Source: Deinococcus metalli
GTDB lineage: Bacteria > Deinococcota > Deinococci > Deinococcales > Deinococcaceae
Direction: 5' to 3'
NCBI RefSeq assembly: GCF_014201805.1
Contig: NZ_JACHFK010000001.1
Span: forward strand, 186,001-250,000
Length of the DNA stretch: 64,000 nucleotides
The notes under the pieces are model-generated. The model was not told the origin of the DNA. It saw only the letters and a list, made by a program, of their open reading frames with translations, and did not search any database. This document shows positions 1 through 9,588 of the stretch, in pieces. The translations under genes were made by a program, and so were the position numbers. How positions within the stretch are numbered: the first letter of the stretch is position 1; every line of letters begins with the position of its first letter.

Positions 1-719
1 CGGTGACGCCTCCTCCCGCCGCGCCGCCCCGGACGGACGACGCGGGCACGCCCCTGCCGCCGGACGTGCTGATTCCGGTCGCCCGCCGGCCCGAACAGGG
101 GATCGCCAGCGTGCGCTCGGCGTCGCCGGCGGTGGTGCTCGCGGCCACCCTGCGGCCCAGCGACAACCTGCGCGCCGAGGAACTCCTCGCGACCCTCGCC
201 CGCCGCCCCGCCGCCCCCGGCCGCAGCGAGGACGCCCTGTCGCGTGAACGCGCCGCACTGCGCCGTGCGCACGTGGACCTCAGCGGCGTGGTGCTGCACG
301 ACGGCAGCGGCCTGGACCGCCGCAACCGCCTCACGCCCCGCGCGCTGGTCGGCCTGCTGCGTGCCCAGTACGACGTGCCCTACCCCGTGCCGGGCACCGC
401 CGGATTGCCCCCGGCCCTGTACGCGGCGCGGCACACCGCCTTCGCGGAACTGCTGCCGCAGGCCGGCACCGGCGAGAGTGTGCCCGCGCACGACGGCCGC
501 GGCGGCACCCTGGCCGGGCGGCTGGTCGGCAGCGGCCTGGACGTCCGTGCCAAGACCGGCACGCTGCCCGGCGTGAGTGCCCTGGCCGGCTACGTCACCG
601 CGCGCAGCGGGCACGTCCTGGCCTTCGCGGTGATCATGAACGGCCCCGAGGACACCCCGATCCTGACGCTGCGGGCCGTGCAGGACGACCTCGTGCGCGC
701 GCTGGCCGCCACGCACTGA
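1..719 (+). CDS. dacB: D-alanyl-D-alanine carboxypeptidase / endopeptidase, PBP4 (DacB) family, C-terminal part
   Basis: This is the 3' part of a penicillin-binding protein of the PBP4/S13 family, which trims or cleaves peptidoglycan peptide crosslinks outside the membrane. The visible 239 codons carry the SxN motif as SDN (about residues 53-55 of the visible part), the family-typical DGSGL followed by NRLTP (about 100-112), and the KTG box (184-186), after which the chain ends normally. The SxxK motif with the nucleophilic serine and the signal peptide are not in the window, so the gene starts upstream; the GTG at position 3 is probably internal. It is followed 28 bases later by rdgB, which has its own promoter. 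The family call rests on motif order and spacing. Confidence 0.85.
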   Translation, partial: VTPPPAAPPRTDDAGTPLPPDVLIPVARRPEQGIASVRSASPAVVLAATLRPSDNLRAEELLATLARRPAAPGRSEDALSRERAALRRAHVDLSGVVLHDGSGLDRRNRLTPRALVGLLRAQYDVPYPVPGTAGLPPALYAARHTAFAELLPQAGTGESVPAHDGRGGTLAGRLVGSGLDVRAKTGTLPGVSALAGYVTARSGHVLAFAVIMNGPEDTPILTLRAVQDDLVRALAATH

Positions 720-747
720 CCGCCCGTCCAGGCCCTACACTGGGCGC

Positions 748-1377
748 GTGACGAGCGAAGCAGGTGCAGGAGCGGGCATGGCCGTGGTCGTGGCGACCGG
801 GAATCCCGGCAAGGTGCGGGAGATCGAGGAAGCGCTGGGCAGCCTGAACTGGATGCTCCAGGCACTGGGGCCGGTGCCGCTGCCCCCGGAGACCGGCACG
901 ACCTACGAGGAGAACGCCGCGCTGAAGGCCTGCGCGGCGGCCGTCGCCACGCACCTGCCCGCCCTGGCCGACGACAGCGGCCTGGAGGTCGAGGCGCTCG
1001 GCGGCGAGCCCGGCGTGTACTCCGCGCGCTTCGGCAATGTCGGCAGCGACCTAGAACGCAACGTGCTGCTCCTCGACCGCCTGAAGCGGGCCGACAACCG
1101 CCGAGCCAAGTTCGTGTCGGTGGTCATCCTGGCCTATCCGGACGGCCACCTGGAGACATACCGGGGCGAGCTGCACGGCACGCTGCTGGAAGGGCCGCGC
1201 GGCGAGAACGGCTTCGGCTACGACCCGCTGTTCGTGCCGGACGGCGACACGCGCACGCTGGCCGAGATGACGGTGGCCGAGAAGCGCGCCGTCAGCCACC
1301 GCGGCCGGGCGCTCGCTGCCCTGATGGCCGCGCACCGCGGTGGGCCGCCCGCGCGTCAGGGTTCGGCGCTGGAGTGA
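748..1377 (+). CDS. rdgB: RdgB/HAM1 non-canonical purine NTP pyrophosphatase
   Basis: The product hydrolyses dITP, XTP and related deaminated purine nucleotides to monophosphates, keeping them out of DNA and RNA. Family signatures are the N-terminal ATGNPGK segment (P-loop-like T-x-N-x-x-K), ADDSGLEV with the metal-binding acidic pair, GENGFGYDPLF and the C-terminal SHRGRA. At 209 residues it is normal length. I chose the GTG at 748 because a -10 box TACACT (736-741) ends six bases before it, so the mRNA is probably leaderless. An ATG at 778 would also keep all motifs but has no such support. A hairpin terminator follows the gene. Confidence 0.95.
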   Translation: MTSEAGAGAGMAVVVATGNPGKVREIEEALGSLNWMLQALGPVPLPPETGTTYEENAALKACAAAVATHLPALADDSGLEVEALGGEPGVYSARFGNVGSDLERNVLLLDRLKRADNRRAKFVSVVILAYPDGHLETYRGELHGTLLEGPRGENGFGYDPLFVPDGDTRTLAEMTVAEKRAVSHRGRALAALMAAHRGGPPARQGSALE

Positions 1378-1407
1378 GCTGCGGTCCGGTCGAGACCCCA
1401 TGAACGG

Positions 1408-1446
1408 GTGAGCCCCGCCGATACGTTCCGTCAGCGGGGCTCACTT
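1408..1446. terminator. Bidirectional terminator between rdgB and sufE
   Basis: An 11-bp perfect stem (left arm 1408-1418, right arm 1434-1444) sits between two convergent genes and is followed by TT on the plus strand. Confidence 0.75.
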
Positions 1447-1456
1447 CGTCACCGTC

Positions 1457-1924
1457 TCAGGCGGTCGGCGTGTCGCCGCTCTGGGCGTGCTCGCGCACGT
1501 CGTTCTTCAGGCGCTTGAGGATCGCGCCCATGCCGCGCAGGCGCATCGGGGTGATCAGTTCGGTCAGGCCCATGTTCAGGTAGAAGTCGTCCGGGACGTT
1601 CAGGATCGTCTCGGGGGACTCGCCGTCCAGCGCCTCGTGCAGGATGCCGGCGTACCCGCGCACGGTGGGCGCTTCCTCGGGCACCTTGAAGTGCAGCTTC
1701 ACGCCGCCGCCCTGCGCCTCCGTGACCAGGAAGAAGGGGCTGGTGCACTCGGGCACCGGCTGCATGAATTCCGGGTGCTCGACGTACTTCTCGGGCAGGC
1801 CCGGCAGCTTCTTGCTGTATTCCAGCAGCGCCTGGAGCCGCAGGGGCTTGGGCGCGCTCTTGAACAGCGTCACGATGTTCTGGAGCTTCTCCGGCAGGGC
1901 ACTCGGCGTGGCGGGGTCGGTCAT
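1457..1924 (-). CDS. sufE: SufE-family cysteine desulfurase sulfur acceptor
   Basis: SufE proteins accept sulfane sulfur from the cysteine desulfurase SufS and pass it to the SufBCD scaffold for iron-sulfur cluster assembly. The 155-residue product has the SufE fold signature: an N-terminal amphipathic part, EKYVEHPE, then the acceptor cysteine in PECTSPFF (Cys60), and a C-terminal [15 protein letters not shown] segment typical of the family. The start at 1924 is chosen over an upstream in-frame start at 1990 because a TACAGT -10 box (plus-strand 1931-1936) lies six bases before this ATG. The gene is divergent from a rhodanese at 2066, so two sulfur-transfer proteins share one intergenic region. 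No sufBCDS genes are in the window. Confidence 0.9.
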   Translation of the reverse strand: MTDPATPSALPEKLQNIVTLFKSAPKPLRLQALLEYSKKLPGLPEKYVEHPEFMQPVPECTSPFFLVTEAQGGGVKLHFKVPEEAPTVRGYAGILHEALDGESPETILNVPDDFYLNMGLTELITPMRLRGMGAILKRLKNDVREHAQSGDTPTA

Positions 1925-1983
1925 GGCGCCACTGTACGCGCCGCGCCCGGCCCGGAACGTGCCACCTGTCCAGTTGAGCACTT

Positions 1984-2013
1984 TTGTCAATTTCTGGAGA
2001 GTGCGGGTAGAAT
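1984..2013 (+). promoter_or_regulatory. Sigma-70-like promoter of the sulfurtransferase gene
   Basis: TTGTCA at 1984-1989 and TAGAAT at 2008-2013 are separated by 18 bases. Transcription from about 2020 would give a leader of about 45 bases ending in a strong ribosome binding site (GAGGAGG before the ATG at 2066). Confidence 0.6.
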
Positions 2014-2065
2014 CCGGGACGGCAGCTCATCCCCACCGGCACCATTCCTGAGGAGGATCAAGACC

Positions 2066-2929
2066 ATGGACTACGCGAAAGACGTGCTCGTGAACACCGA
2101 CTGGGTCGAGCAGAACCTGAACACGCCCGGCATCCGCCTGATCGAGGTGGACGAGGACATCCTGCTGTACGACACCGGCCACGCCCCCGGCGCCGTCAAG
2201 GTCGACTGGCAGCGCGACTTCTGGCACCCGGTCGAGCGCGACTTCATCGGCCCGGACGGAGTCAGCGCGCTGCTCGGCAAGCTCGGCATCAAGGACGGCG
2301 ACACGCTGGTGCTGTACGGCGACAAGAGCAACTGGTGGGCCGCCTACGCGTACTGGTTCCTGAGCTACAGCGGCGTCAAGAACCCCCTGAAGCTGATGAA
2401 CGGCGGCCGCCAGAAGTGGATCGCCGAGGGCCGCCCCACCACCACCGACGCGCCCGAACACGCCGCCACCCAGTACCCCCAGCTTCAGCGCGACGACTCG
2501 CTGCGCGCGTACCGCGACGAGGTCAAGGCCCACCTGCAGTCCGTTGCGGGCGGGCAGGGCGCCCTGGTGGACGTCCGCAGCCCCGACGAGTTCAGCGGCA
2601 AGGTCACGCACATGCCCACGTACCCGCAAGAAGGTGTGCTGCGCGGCGGCCACATCCCCGGCGCGCGCTCCATTCCGTGGGCCAAGGCCACCAACGAGGA
2701 CGGCACCTTCAAGTCCGCTGACGAGCTGAGCGCCCTGTACGGCGGCGAAGGCGTCACGCCCGACAAGGACGTCATCGCGTACTGCCGCATCGCGGAACGC
2801 AGCTCGCACACGTGGTTCGTGCTGCGCGAACTGCTGGGTTACCCCAAGGTGCGCAACTACGACGGCTCGTGGACCGAATGGGGCAACGCGGTGGGCATGC
2901 CCATCGAGAAGACCTACTCCGAGGACTGA
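2066..2929 (+). CDS. Thiosulfate / 3-mercaptopyruvate sulfurtransferase (two-domain rhodanese)
   Basis: The product transfers sulfane sulfur from thiosulfate or mercaptopyruvate to thiol acceptors or cyanide. Two rhodanese domains are visible in 287 residues. The N-terminal one (about 1-125) has the fold but no cysteine at the active loop (YGDKSN). The C-terminal one (about 145-287) carries the active cysteine in [11 protein letters not shown] (Cys240), a CRxxxR-type loop that fits thiosulfate better than mercaptopyruvate. Substrate preference cannot be settled by eye. The ATG at 2066 has a strong AGGAGG site and a good promoter upstream. It is divergent from sufE, which suggests a shared link to sulfur mobilisation, though that is inference. 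Confidence 0.93.
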   Translation: MDYAKDVLVNTDWVEQNLNTPGIRLIEVDEDILLYDTGHAPGAVKVDWQRDFWHPVERDFIGPDGVSALLGKLGIKDGDTLVLYGDKSNWWAAYAYWFLSYSGVKNPLKLMNGGRQKWIAEGRPTTTDAPEHAATQYPQLQRDDSLRAYRDEVKAHLQSVAGGQGALVDVRSPDEFSGKVTHMPTYPQEGVLRGGHIPGARSIPWAKATNEDGTFKSADELSALYGGEGVTPDKDVIAYCRIAERSSHTWFVLRELLGYPKVRNYDGSWTEWGNAVGMPIEKTYSED

Positions 2930-2941
2930 ACCCCAGAAGCG

Positions 2942-2983
2942 CGGGCGGGATGGAGGGGCACACCCTTCATCCCGCCCGGTTTA
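2942..2983. terminator. Terminator hairpin after the sulfurtransferase
   Basis: An 11-bp perfect GC-rich stem (2942-2952 with 2968-2978) is followed by GTTTA. It separates convergent genes and may work in both directions. Confidence 0.75.
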
Positions 2984-2993
2984 TGTGCCGGTC

Positions 2994-4049
2994 CTACCAC
3001 GTCACGTCGACGGCCTGTCCGGTCTCGGCGCTGCGGATCGCGGCCAGCACCATAGCGAGGCTTTTGATGTTGTCGCTCGCGATCGTCTCCGGCGCGTTCC
3101 CGGTGCGCAGTGCCCGCACGGCGTCGCGGATCAGGCCCTCGTGGCCGCCGGTGCGGGCGTCCGGCGCGGCCGCAGGTAGCTCCAGCTCCTCGAAGGTCGA
3201 GTGGAAGCCGCCGGTGCCCGTGACCAGCGCGGCCCGTGGGTGGTCGCCGCCGTCCCAGCGCACGGTGCCCTGCGTGCCGATCACGCGCCACTCGGACTCC
3301 CAGGTGGTGGGGAAGCCCTCGGCGCACCACGAGCCGCGGTACGTGAAGACGACCCCGCCGGTCATCTCGAACACCGCCACGGCGTTCGCGCCGTGCGCGT
3401 ACCACGACCCGGCCGGATTCCACTCGTGGCAGTGCACGCGCACCGGGTCCTGCCCACAGATCAGGCGGGCGGCGTCGAAGGTGTGGATCGCCATGTCGAG
3501 CAGCAGCACGTGCTGCATCGCGTCGCGGAACCCACCGAAGTGCGCGCCGATGAAGAAGTCCGCGTGCAGGGCCGTCAGGTCGCCCAGGCGCCCGCTCTCC
3601 ACGAACTGCCGCACGCGCCGGATGTTCGGGTCGTAGCGCCGGTTCTGCACGACCGCGTGGTACACCCCGGCGTCCTGCCCCGCCTGCACCATCTCCTGGG
3701 CGCGCTCCAGCGTGTCGGCCAGCGGCTTCTCGCCCAGCACGCCCACGCCGCGCGCGAAGGCCGTCAGCGCGGTCGCGTGGTGCGCTTCCGGGACGGTGCA
3801 GTCGAAGACCACATCTGGCCGCGTGGCCGCGAGCATGGCGTCCAGATCCGTCCCGGTCTGGGCGTGCAGGAGGCCGAACTCGGCCTGCCGGGCCTGCGCG
3901 GCCTCCCCATGCAGGTCGACCAGCCCCACGACCTCCAGTCCGTCCATGGTGGCCGCCACCTTCAGCCACGCGGCGCTCATGCCGCCGCAGCCGACCAGCA
4001 CGGCGCGCACTGGCCGGTTGTCCGGGACACGGGAGAAGTCGGGCGTCAT
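2994..4049 (-). CDS. Gfo/Idh/MocA family NAD(P)-dependent oxidoreductase
   Basis: This 351-residue protein belongs to the Gfo/Idh/MocA dehydrogenases, which usually oxidise or reduce sugars, inositols or their derivatives with NAD(P). The N-terminal Rossmann domain shows VLVGCGGMS (about residues 16-24), then the family's EKPLAD motif (about residue 107) with the conserved lysine, and a C-terminal alpha/beta substrate domain (HADFFIGAHFGG, then TYRGSW). It starts only 10 bases after the stop of the upstream amylase, so the two are probably one transcript, hinting at a role in carbohydrate use. The actual substrate is not evident. Confidence 0.9.
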   Translation of the reverse strand: MTPDFSRVPDNRPVRAVLVGCGGMSAAWLKVAATMDGLEVVGLVDLHGEAAQARQAEFGLLHAQTGTDLDAMLAATRPDVVFDCTVPEAHHATALTAFARGVGVLGEKPLADTLERAQEMVQAGQDAGVYHAVVQNRRYDPNIRRVRQFVESGRLGDLTALHADFFIGAHFGGFRDAMQHVLLLDMAIHTFDAARLICGQDPVRVHCHEWNPAGSWYAHGANAVAVFEMTGGVVFTYRGSWCAEGFPTTWESEWRVIGTQGTVRWDGGDHPRAALVTGTGGFHSTFEELELPAAAPDARTGGHEGLIRDAVRALRTGNAPETIASDNIKSLAMVLAAIRSAETGQAVDVTW

Positions 4050-4059
4050 CCTCTGGCGC

Positions 4060-5520
4060 TCATATGGGGAGGAGCACGCGGGCGCCGCGGGCGGGCACCG
4101 GCACGGTCTTGCACGGGCACAGCTCGAAGGTCTCGCCGGTGAGCGCGTCGCGGTACCGGGCCTTCGGGACGTCGGTCAGGGGCAGGTCGGCGCTGGACCG
4201 GCCCGTGTTCATCGCGACCATGGCGTGCCCGGCCGCGTGCTCGCGCAGGTACACCAGCGCGTCGCCGTGGGCGTGCAGCACCCGGAAGTCCCCACCGCGG
4301 AGCGCCGGCGTGGCGTGCCGGGCGGCGATCAGGGCGCGCGTCAGGGCCAGGGTGGTGTGGTCCCACGCGCCCTCGTCCCACGGGAAGGCGCGGCGGCAGT
4401 CGGGGTCCGGGCCGCCCGGCAGGCCGATCTCGTCGCCGTAGTAGATGCACGGGGCGCCCACGTAGGTCATCAGGAAGGTCAGGGCCAGGCGGTAGGCGCT
4501 GGCGTCGCCGCCCACCGCTGTCAGGTAGCGCGCGGTGTCGTGTGAGTCGAGCAGGTTCAGCTGCGCGCGCACGATGTCCGGGTGGTACAGGTTCTTGACC
4601 TCGGTCATGCGGCGGCCGAACGCGGCGGCGTCCATGGCGTCCACGTGCCCGGTGCCGCTGCGCTCGTTCATGGGGTGGTCCAGCGTGTGCGCGCCGAAGA
4701 ACGCCAGACACGGCCGCGTGAAGTGGTAGTTCATGACCGCGTCGAACTGGTCGCCGGCCAGCCAGCGGTGCGCGTCGCCCCAGATCTCGCCGACGATGTA
4801 CGCCTCGGGGTTGATGGCCTTGACCCGGCGCCGGAACTCCTGCCAGAACGAGTCGTCGTCGATCTCGTTGGGCACGTCCAGCCGCCAGCCGTCGATGCCC
4901 TGGCGCGCCCAGTACTCGGCCACGTCCCACAGGAACGCGCGCACCGCCGGGTGGTTGGTGTTGAACTTCGGCAGCGCGCGGTTGCCCCACCACGCGGCGT
5001 AGTGCGCGGGCTGCGCGTCGTCGTAGGCGTGCAGCGGCCAGCCGTCCACATGGAACCACTCGCGGTACGCGCTCGCCTCGCCCTGCTCCAGCAGGTCGTT
5101 GAACTGGAAAAAGCCGCGGCTGGCGTGGTTGAACACCCCGTCCAGCACGACCTTCAGGCCGCGCGCGTGGGCCGCGTCGATCAGGGCGCGCAGGGCCTCG
5201 TTGCCGCCCAGCATGGGGTCCACCTGGTAGTAGTCGTGCGTGTGGTAGCGGTGGTTGCTGGCCGACTGGAACACCGGGCAGAAGTAGATGGCGTTCACAC
5301 CCAGGCTGGCGATGTGGTCGAGCCTGTCCACGACGCCCCACAGGTCGCCGCCCATGTACCGGTGGAAGTGCGGCGTGTCCCCCCACGGCTGGAGGTTCAG
5401 CCCCGTGACGCGGCCGCTGCGCGCGAAGCGGTCCGGGAAGATCTGGTAGAAGACCGCGTCCTGCACCCAGGCAGGCGTGATCGGGCGGGCGTCCTGAAGC
5501 GGGGCGGGCGTGGGGGACAT
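4060..5520 (-). CDS. GH13 alpha-amylase-family hydrolase (neopullulanase / cyclomaltodextrinase-like)
   Basis: A glycoside hydrolase of family 13 that would cleave alpha-1,4 (and possibly alpha-1,6) bonds in maltodextrins, pullulan or cyclodextrins. All four classical regions are present: DGVFNH (127-132), GWRLDVPNE with the nucleophile Asp215, GEIWG with the acid/base Glu245, and LLDSHD with Asp328. The region LPKFNTNHP (183-191) resembles the MPKLN signature of the neopullulanase group. No signal peptide and no N-terminal CBM34-like domain are seen, so it is probably cytoplasmic and shorter (486 residues) than classical neopullulanases. A TATGCT -10 box (5530-5535) lies nine bases ahead of the start. 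The oxidoreductase at 2994-4049 follows in the same operon. Confidence 0.93.
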   Translation of the reverse strand: MSPTPAPLQDARPITPAWVQDAVFYQIFPDRFARSGRVTGLNLQPWGDTPHFHRYMGGDLWGVVDRLDHIASLGVNAIYFCPVFQSASNHRYHTHDYYQVDPMLGGNEALRALIDAAHARGLKVVLDGVFNHASRGFFQFNDLLEQGEASAYREWFHVDGWPLHAYDDAQPAHYAAWWGNRALPKFNTNHPAVRAFLWDVAEYWARQGIDGWRLDVPNEIDDDSFWQEFRRRVKAINPEAYIVGEIWGDAHRWLAGDQFDAVMNYHFTRPCLAFFGAHTLDHPMNERSGTGHVDAMDAAAFGRRMTEVKNLYHPDIVRAQLNLLDSHDTARYLTAVGGDASAYRLALTFLMTYVGAPCIYYGDEIGLPGGPDPDCRRAFPWDEGAWDHTTLALTRALIAARHATPALRGGDFRVLHAHGDALVYLREHAAGHAMVAMNTGRSSADLPLTDVPKARYRDALTGETFELCPCKTVPVPARGARVLLPI

Positions 5521-5549
5521 GACGCCGTCAGCATAGCCCGAACGCGCTT

Positions 5550-6869
5550 TCAGCCGTCTGACTGTTCAGCCGCGGAGCGGTCGGCCCAGTCCCGCAGGAA
5601 CGCCCTCGCTTCATCGGCCGTGCCCACCTCGCCCAGGGCCGCCGCCTCCGCCACGGCGCGCACGGCCTCGCCCACCCTCGGCCCGGGCGCGAGGTCCAGC
5701 AGCGCCATCACCTCCCGGCCGTCCAGCAGCGGGCGGGGTGGGGCCGGCTGCTCCTCCAGCGCCGTCAGCACGCGGTCCATGGCGCGGGCATACGCCAGCC
5801 GGGACGCGGGCGAACTGCTCGGGCCACGCGCCGCCTCGCGGTCGGCCAGCATCACGCTCAGCAGGTCCGGCAGCAGCGCCCGGCGCCGGTGCACGAAGCG
5901 CCGCGCCTCGCGCTCCCCGGCCGGCAGGGGCACCATGTGCGCCCCCACCAGCGCGGCGGCGTGCGCCACATCGTCTGCCGGCAGCTTCAGGCGGCGCAGC
6001 ACCTGCGTGGTCACGGCCGCGCCGACCTTGTCGTGCCCGTGGAACGAGATCCGCCCCGAATCCGGATCGCGGGCCAGCGTGCGCGGCTTGCCCACGTCGT
6101 GCAGCAGCGCTCCCCAGCGCAGCGGCAGCGGAGCGTCCGGCCGCCGAGCCAGCAACTGGTGCAGCGCCTCGACCCCGTGATGGAACACGTCCAGGTGGTG
6201 AAAGCCGCCCTGAACGAGCCCAATGCCCTCGCGCAGTTCCGGCACGGTCAGGGCGAGCAGGCCCAGCTCCTCCAGCCGCAGCACGCCGCGCGCCGCGTCC
6301 CGGTGGAGCAGCAGGGCGTGCACCTCGTCCCGCACGCGCTCCCACGCCGGAAGCGGCAGCGTCCCCGACGCGAGGTCCGCCACCACCCGCCGCACCGCCA
6401 CCTCCGTACCGGGCTCCAGCCGGAACGCCAGCGTCACCTCGAAGCGCGCCGCCCGCCACACGCGCAGCGGATCGGCCCGCAGGTTTGCCTCCGAGACCAT
6501 CCGCAGCCGCCGGGCCCGCAGGTCACGCCGCCCACCTGCCGGGTCGAGGACCTGTCCTCCAGCCGTCAGGGCCACGGCGTTCACGGTGAAATCCCGCCGC
6601 GTCAGGTCGGCCGTCACGTCCACGGGCAGCGGCACGAAATCGTGCTGCACACCGCCGGGCGCGTGCACCCGCCAGTAGTCCCGCTCCTCATCCACCACGA
6701 AGGCCACGCCGCCCACCGCCCCGGCTACGGCTCTGGCCGCGCCCGCCGGTTCCGGTACCGCCCAGTCGAAATCCCGTGCCGGCACGCCGCGCAGCCAGTC
6801 GCGGGCCGCGCCGCCCACCAGCACGCCGCCGGGCGGAAACGGCGGCAGGGGAGGGCGGCGGCGGAACAT
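5550..6869 (-). CDS. CCA tRNA nucleotidyltransferase / poly(A) polymerase family protein with HD domain
   Basis: A class II tRNA nucleotidyltransferase, which adds CCA, CC or A to tRNA 3' ends. The head domain has VGGAARD (18-24) and the metal-binding DxD as RDFDW (32-36). RRDFTVNA and the downstream RxxR-type segment ([10 protein letters not shown]) match the family. A C-terminal HD motif (LLHDVGKP) suggests an added phosphohydrolase-like domain. In Deinococcus radiodurans CC-adding and A-adding activities are split between two related enzymes, so this may be only one of the pair; the sequence alone does not tell me which. A TAGCAT -10 box (6876-6881) ends six bases before the ATG, so the mRNA is probably leaderless. 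A tRNA-Ala gene starts about 100 bases away, divergently, and already encodes its own CCA. Confidence 0.88.
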   Translation of the reverse strand: MFRRRPPLPPFPPGGVLVGGAARDWLRGVPARDFDWAVPEPAGAARAVAGAVGGVAFVVDEERDYWRVHAPGGVQHDFVPLPVDVTADLTRRDFTVNAVALTAGGQVLDPAGGRRDLRARRLRMVSEANLRADPLRVWRAARFEVTLAFRLEPGTEVAVRRVVADLASGTLPLPAWERVRDEVHALLLHRDAARGVLRLEELGLLALTVPELREGIGLVQGGFHHLDVFHHGVEALHQLLARRPDAPLPLRWGALLHDVGKPRTLARDPDSGRISFHGHDKVGAAVTTQVLRRLKLPADDVAHAAALVGAHMVPLPAGEREARRFVHRRRALLPDLLSVMLADREAARGPSSSPASRLAYARAMDRVLTALEEQPAPPRPLLDGREVMALLDLAPGPRVGEAVRAVAEAAALGEVGTADEARAFLRDWADRSAAEQSDG

Positions 6870-6923
6870 CTGTCCATGCTAGCCGCGTGGGGTGCGCCCA
6901 CGCTGCGCACCGTGGCTTAAGCC

Positions 6924-6953
6924 TTGCTGCCCACCCCCCATACCTGCTACAGT
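6924..6953 (+). promoter_or_regulatory. Promoter of tRNA-Ala
   Basis: TTGCTG (6924-6929) and TACAGT (6948-6953) are 18 bases apart, and the mature tRNA 5' end follows 12 bases later. Confidence 0.6.
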
Positions 6954-6965
6954 GCGCGGCGCTGA

Positions 6966-7040
<75 letters not shown>

Positions 7041-7045
7041 ATGAG

Positions 7046-7070
7046 AACCGCGCCTGGTGCGCGGTTTTTC
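7046..7070 (+). terminator. Intrinsic terminator of tRNA-Ala
   Basis: AACCGCGC pairs with GCGCGGTT around a short loop and runs into a T tract (7064-7069). Confidence 0.9.
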
Positions 7071-7159
7071 TATTCATCCCTCTCTCGGGTCGCGGCCCGC
7101 GCCTCGGCTGTGAAGTTTTCATGATCCGGACGTGAAGCCGGGCCGGTACGCTGAGGTGC

Positions 7160-9034
7160 ATGCATCGCCGTATGGGTCGTCTGGAACGGGCCGTGCCGAC
7201 GTTGGCGCACCGGCTCGCCCTGACCTTCGCGGGGCTGTCCGCGCTGGGCGCGCTGATCCTGCTGGGCGTGATCCTGCCGGCCGGGACTGCCCAGCTCGAA
7301 GCGCAGCAGCGGCGGCTGCTGACACAGGTGGCGGTGGTGGCGGCGCAGTCGCTGGACCGCACCATGGCGGAACGCTACCGGGACGTGCTCCTGACGCGCT
7401 CGCTGACCGAGCTGCGAGGGGGCACGCCCGCACAGCAGCGGCAGGTCCTGGAGCAGTTGCGTCAGGGCAGTCCGGAACTGGCGTGGGTGGGCGTCACCGA
7501 TCCGGCGGGCACGGTCCGCGCGGCCACGGGCGGCCTGCTGGAGGGCGTCAGCGTCTCGCGGCGGCCGTGGTTCCGGGCGGGTCGCCGTGGGCCGGCGGTG
7601 CAGGACGTCCACCCAGCCCTGCTGCTGTCGGCTGTGCTGCCCAGGCCGGCCAGCGGAGAACCGCTGCGCTTCGTGGACATCAGCGCGCCGGTGATTGACG
7701 CGGCAGGCCGCGTGCGGGGCGTGATCGGCGCGCACCTCAGCTGGGCGTGGGCGCAGGCTGTAGAGCAGGACGCGCTGGCCCTGGCCGGCAGCGCCCAGCA
7801 GGTCGAGGTGCTGATCCTCAACCGGCAGGGTGTGGTGATCCACGGCCCGGACGAGCTGCTGGGCCAGGCGCTGTCCGGGCCGCCGGACGTGCGGCGCGCG
7901 CGCCCGGGCGCCCGTGGGGACGCGACGGTCACGTGGCAGGGCACGTCGTACCTGGTGGGGTACGCCGTCACGGGCGCCGGGGCGGTGTACCCCGGCGTGA
8001 GCTGGCGGGTGCTGGTGCGGCAGGACGCGGCCGTGGTGCGCGCGCAGGCGCAGGGGCTGCGGCGCCAGATCGAGCTGTGGGGCATCCTGGGGGTGCTGGT
8101 CTCGGCGCTGGTGGCCTACGCGGCGGCGCGCACGGTCAGCCGGCCGCTGGGCCTGTTGACGACCGCCGCGCTGGGCCTTGGGCGCGGCGGGAGCACACAG
8201 GGCCTGCCGAGGCTGCGGCAGTACGCGGAGGTCGATCACCTGTCGGCGGCGCTGCACGACCTGTGGGAGGGGCGCCGGGCGGCCGAGGCCGAGCAGGCCC
8301 AGCTGACCGCCACCCTGGAGCAGCGGGTGAACGCGCGCACGGCCCAGCTCACTGAGTCGAACGAGGCGCTGGACGCGTTCACGGCGTCCGTGTCGCATGA
8401 CCTGCGCACGCCCATCCGTCACGTGGCCGGATACACGTCGATCCTGCGCCGGGCGCTCGTGCAGGGGGACACGGCGAAGGTGGAGCGGGCGGTGGGCACC
8501 ATCGAGCAGGCCGCCGCGCAGATGGACGCCATGACCGAGGCGCTACTGGAGTTCGCCCGCACGTCGCAGGTGCCGCTCACGCGCCGTGCGGTGAACCTTG
8601 AGCAGCTGGTCACGGCGGCGCAGGAGCGCCTGGCCCGCGACCTCGACGGCCTGGACGTGCAGTGGCAGGTGGACCCCCTGCCGACGGTGATGGGCGACGC
8701 CGCGCTGCTTCAGCAGGTGGTGACGAACCTGCTGTCGAACGCCGCGAAGTACGCGCGGGACCGGCGCCCGGCGGTCATCCGCGTCACGGCGCAGACGCAG
8801 CCCGGCGAGTGGCGGGTGGAGGTGCACGACAACGGCGTGGGCTTCGCGCCGGAGCAGGCGGGGCGGCTGTTCGGCCTGTTCCAGCGGCTGCACCGGGCCT
8901 CGGAGTTCGAGGGCACCGGCGTGGGCCTGGCGAACGTGCGCCGGGTGATCCTGCGCCACGGGGGACGCGTGTGGGCCGAGGGCCGGCTGGGCCATGGAGC
9001 GACCTTCGGGTTCAGCCTGCCGCGCACCGAGTGA
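7160..9034 (+). CDS. Membrane-bound sensor histidine kinase
   Basis: A 624-residue two-component sensor kinase. An N-terminal membrane helix (about 15-37) is followed by a roughly 260-residue extracytoplasmic sensor region with the look of a double-Cache ligand-binding domain, then a second helix (about 305-325) and a HAMP-like linker (SRPLGLL). A coiled-coil stretch leads to the HisKA domain with the phospho-acceptor His413 in SVSHDLRTP. The ATPase domain has the N box NLLSNAAKYA (Asn527), DNGVGF and GTGVGLANV. No response regulator gene is adjacent, so its partner lies elsewhere. A TACGCT -10 box (7147-7152) ends seven bases before the ATG, consistent with a leaderless message. The ligand is unknown. 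Confidence 0.93.
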   Translation: MHRRMGRLERAVPTLAHRLALTFAGLSALGALILLGVILPAGTAQLEAQQRRLLTQVAVVAAQSLDRTMAERYRDVLLTRSLTELRGGTPAQQRQVLEQLRQGSPELAWVGVTDPAGTVRAATGGLLEGVSVSRRPWFRAGRRGPAVQDVHPALLLSAVLPRPASGEPLRFVDISAPVIDAAGRVRGVIGAHLSWAWAQAVEQDALALAGSAQQVEVLILNRQGVVIHGPDELLGQALSGPPDVRRARPGARGDATVTWQGTSYLVGYAVTGAGAVYPGVSWRVLVRQDAAVVRAQAQGLRRQIELWGILGVLVSALVAYAAARTVSRPLGLLTTAALGLGRGGSTQGLPRLRQYAEVDHLSAALHDLWEGRRAAEAEQAQLTATLEQRVNARTAQLTESNEALDAFTASVSHDLRTPIRHVAGYTSILRRALVQGDTAKVERAVGTIEQAAAQMDAMTEALLEFARTSQVPLTRRAVNLEQLVTAAQERLARDLDGLDVQWQVDPLPTVMGDAALLQQVVTNLLSNAAKYARDRRPAVIRVTAQTQPGEWRVEVHDNGVGFAPEQAGRLFGLFQRLHRASEFEGTGVGLANVRRVILRHGGRVWAEGRLGHGATFGFSLPRTE

Positions 9035-9067
9035 CGCGCCGGCGGCCGGGCTTCCCGGCGTGGTCCG

Positions 9068-9529
9068 TCAGGTCCGCAGCTGCCGCACCTCGGCGAGCAC
9101 CGTGTCGGCGTCCTGGGCGGGATCGACGTCCCGCCAGTGCCGCACGACCACGTTGTCCGGATCGAGCAGGAACGTGTCGCGGCGCGGCCGGCGCACGGTC
9201 TCGTCGGGCCACGGCTCGCCCAGCACCCCGAACAGCGTGCTCAGGACCTGCTCACCGTCGTCCAGCAGCGGGTACCCCAGCACGCACAGGTCCCGGAAGG
9301 CGAGCTGGTCCTGCCGGGGGTCACCGTTGATTCCGACAACGTCCACGCCCAGCGCCTGGAACTGGTCGTACACGCGCTGGTAGCGCCGGGCCTGCAACTG
9401 GCAGTGGGTGGTCGTCGTTTTCGGGAAGAAGAACAGCACGCGCCACCGGCCGGGCGCCGGCGCGTACGGCGCGCCGGACGCCTGCACGGCTGTGAATGCG
9501 GGAACGGTCTCGCCCTGCTGAACGGTCAT
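9068..9529 (-). CDS. Peroxiredoxin, AhpC/TSA (BCP/PrxQ-like) family
   Basis: A thiol peroxidase that would reduce hydrogen peroxide and organic hydroperoxides. The peroxidatic cysteine is Cys43 in FFFPKTTTTHC, matching the PKxxTxxC pattern of the BCP/PrxQ group. The usual resolving cysteine five residues later is absent; Cys82 in FRDLC could serve instead, as in other PrxQ variants, or the enzyme may be of one-cysteine type. The 153-residue length fits. A TAGACT -10 box (9536-9541) ends six bases ahead of the ATG. The gene converges with the histidine kinase gene. Confidence 0.9.
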   Translation of the reverse strand: MTVQQGETVPAFTAVQASGAPYAPAPGRWRVLFFFPKTTTTHCQLQARRYQRVYDQFQALGVDVVGINGDPRQDQLAFRDLCVLGYPLLDDGEQVLSTLFGVLGEPWPDETVRRPRRDTFLLDPDNVVVRHWRDVDPAQDADTVLAEVRQLRT

Positions 9530-9588
9530 GAGGGCAGTCTAGGAAGGGAGTGCGTGGGTCAGATGTGCGCGCCCCGGCGGCCGTCCCG

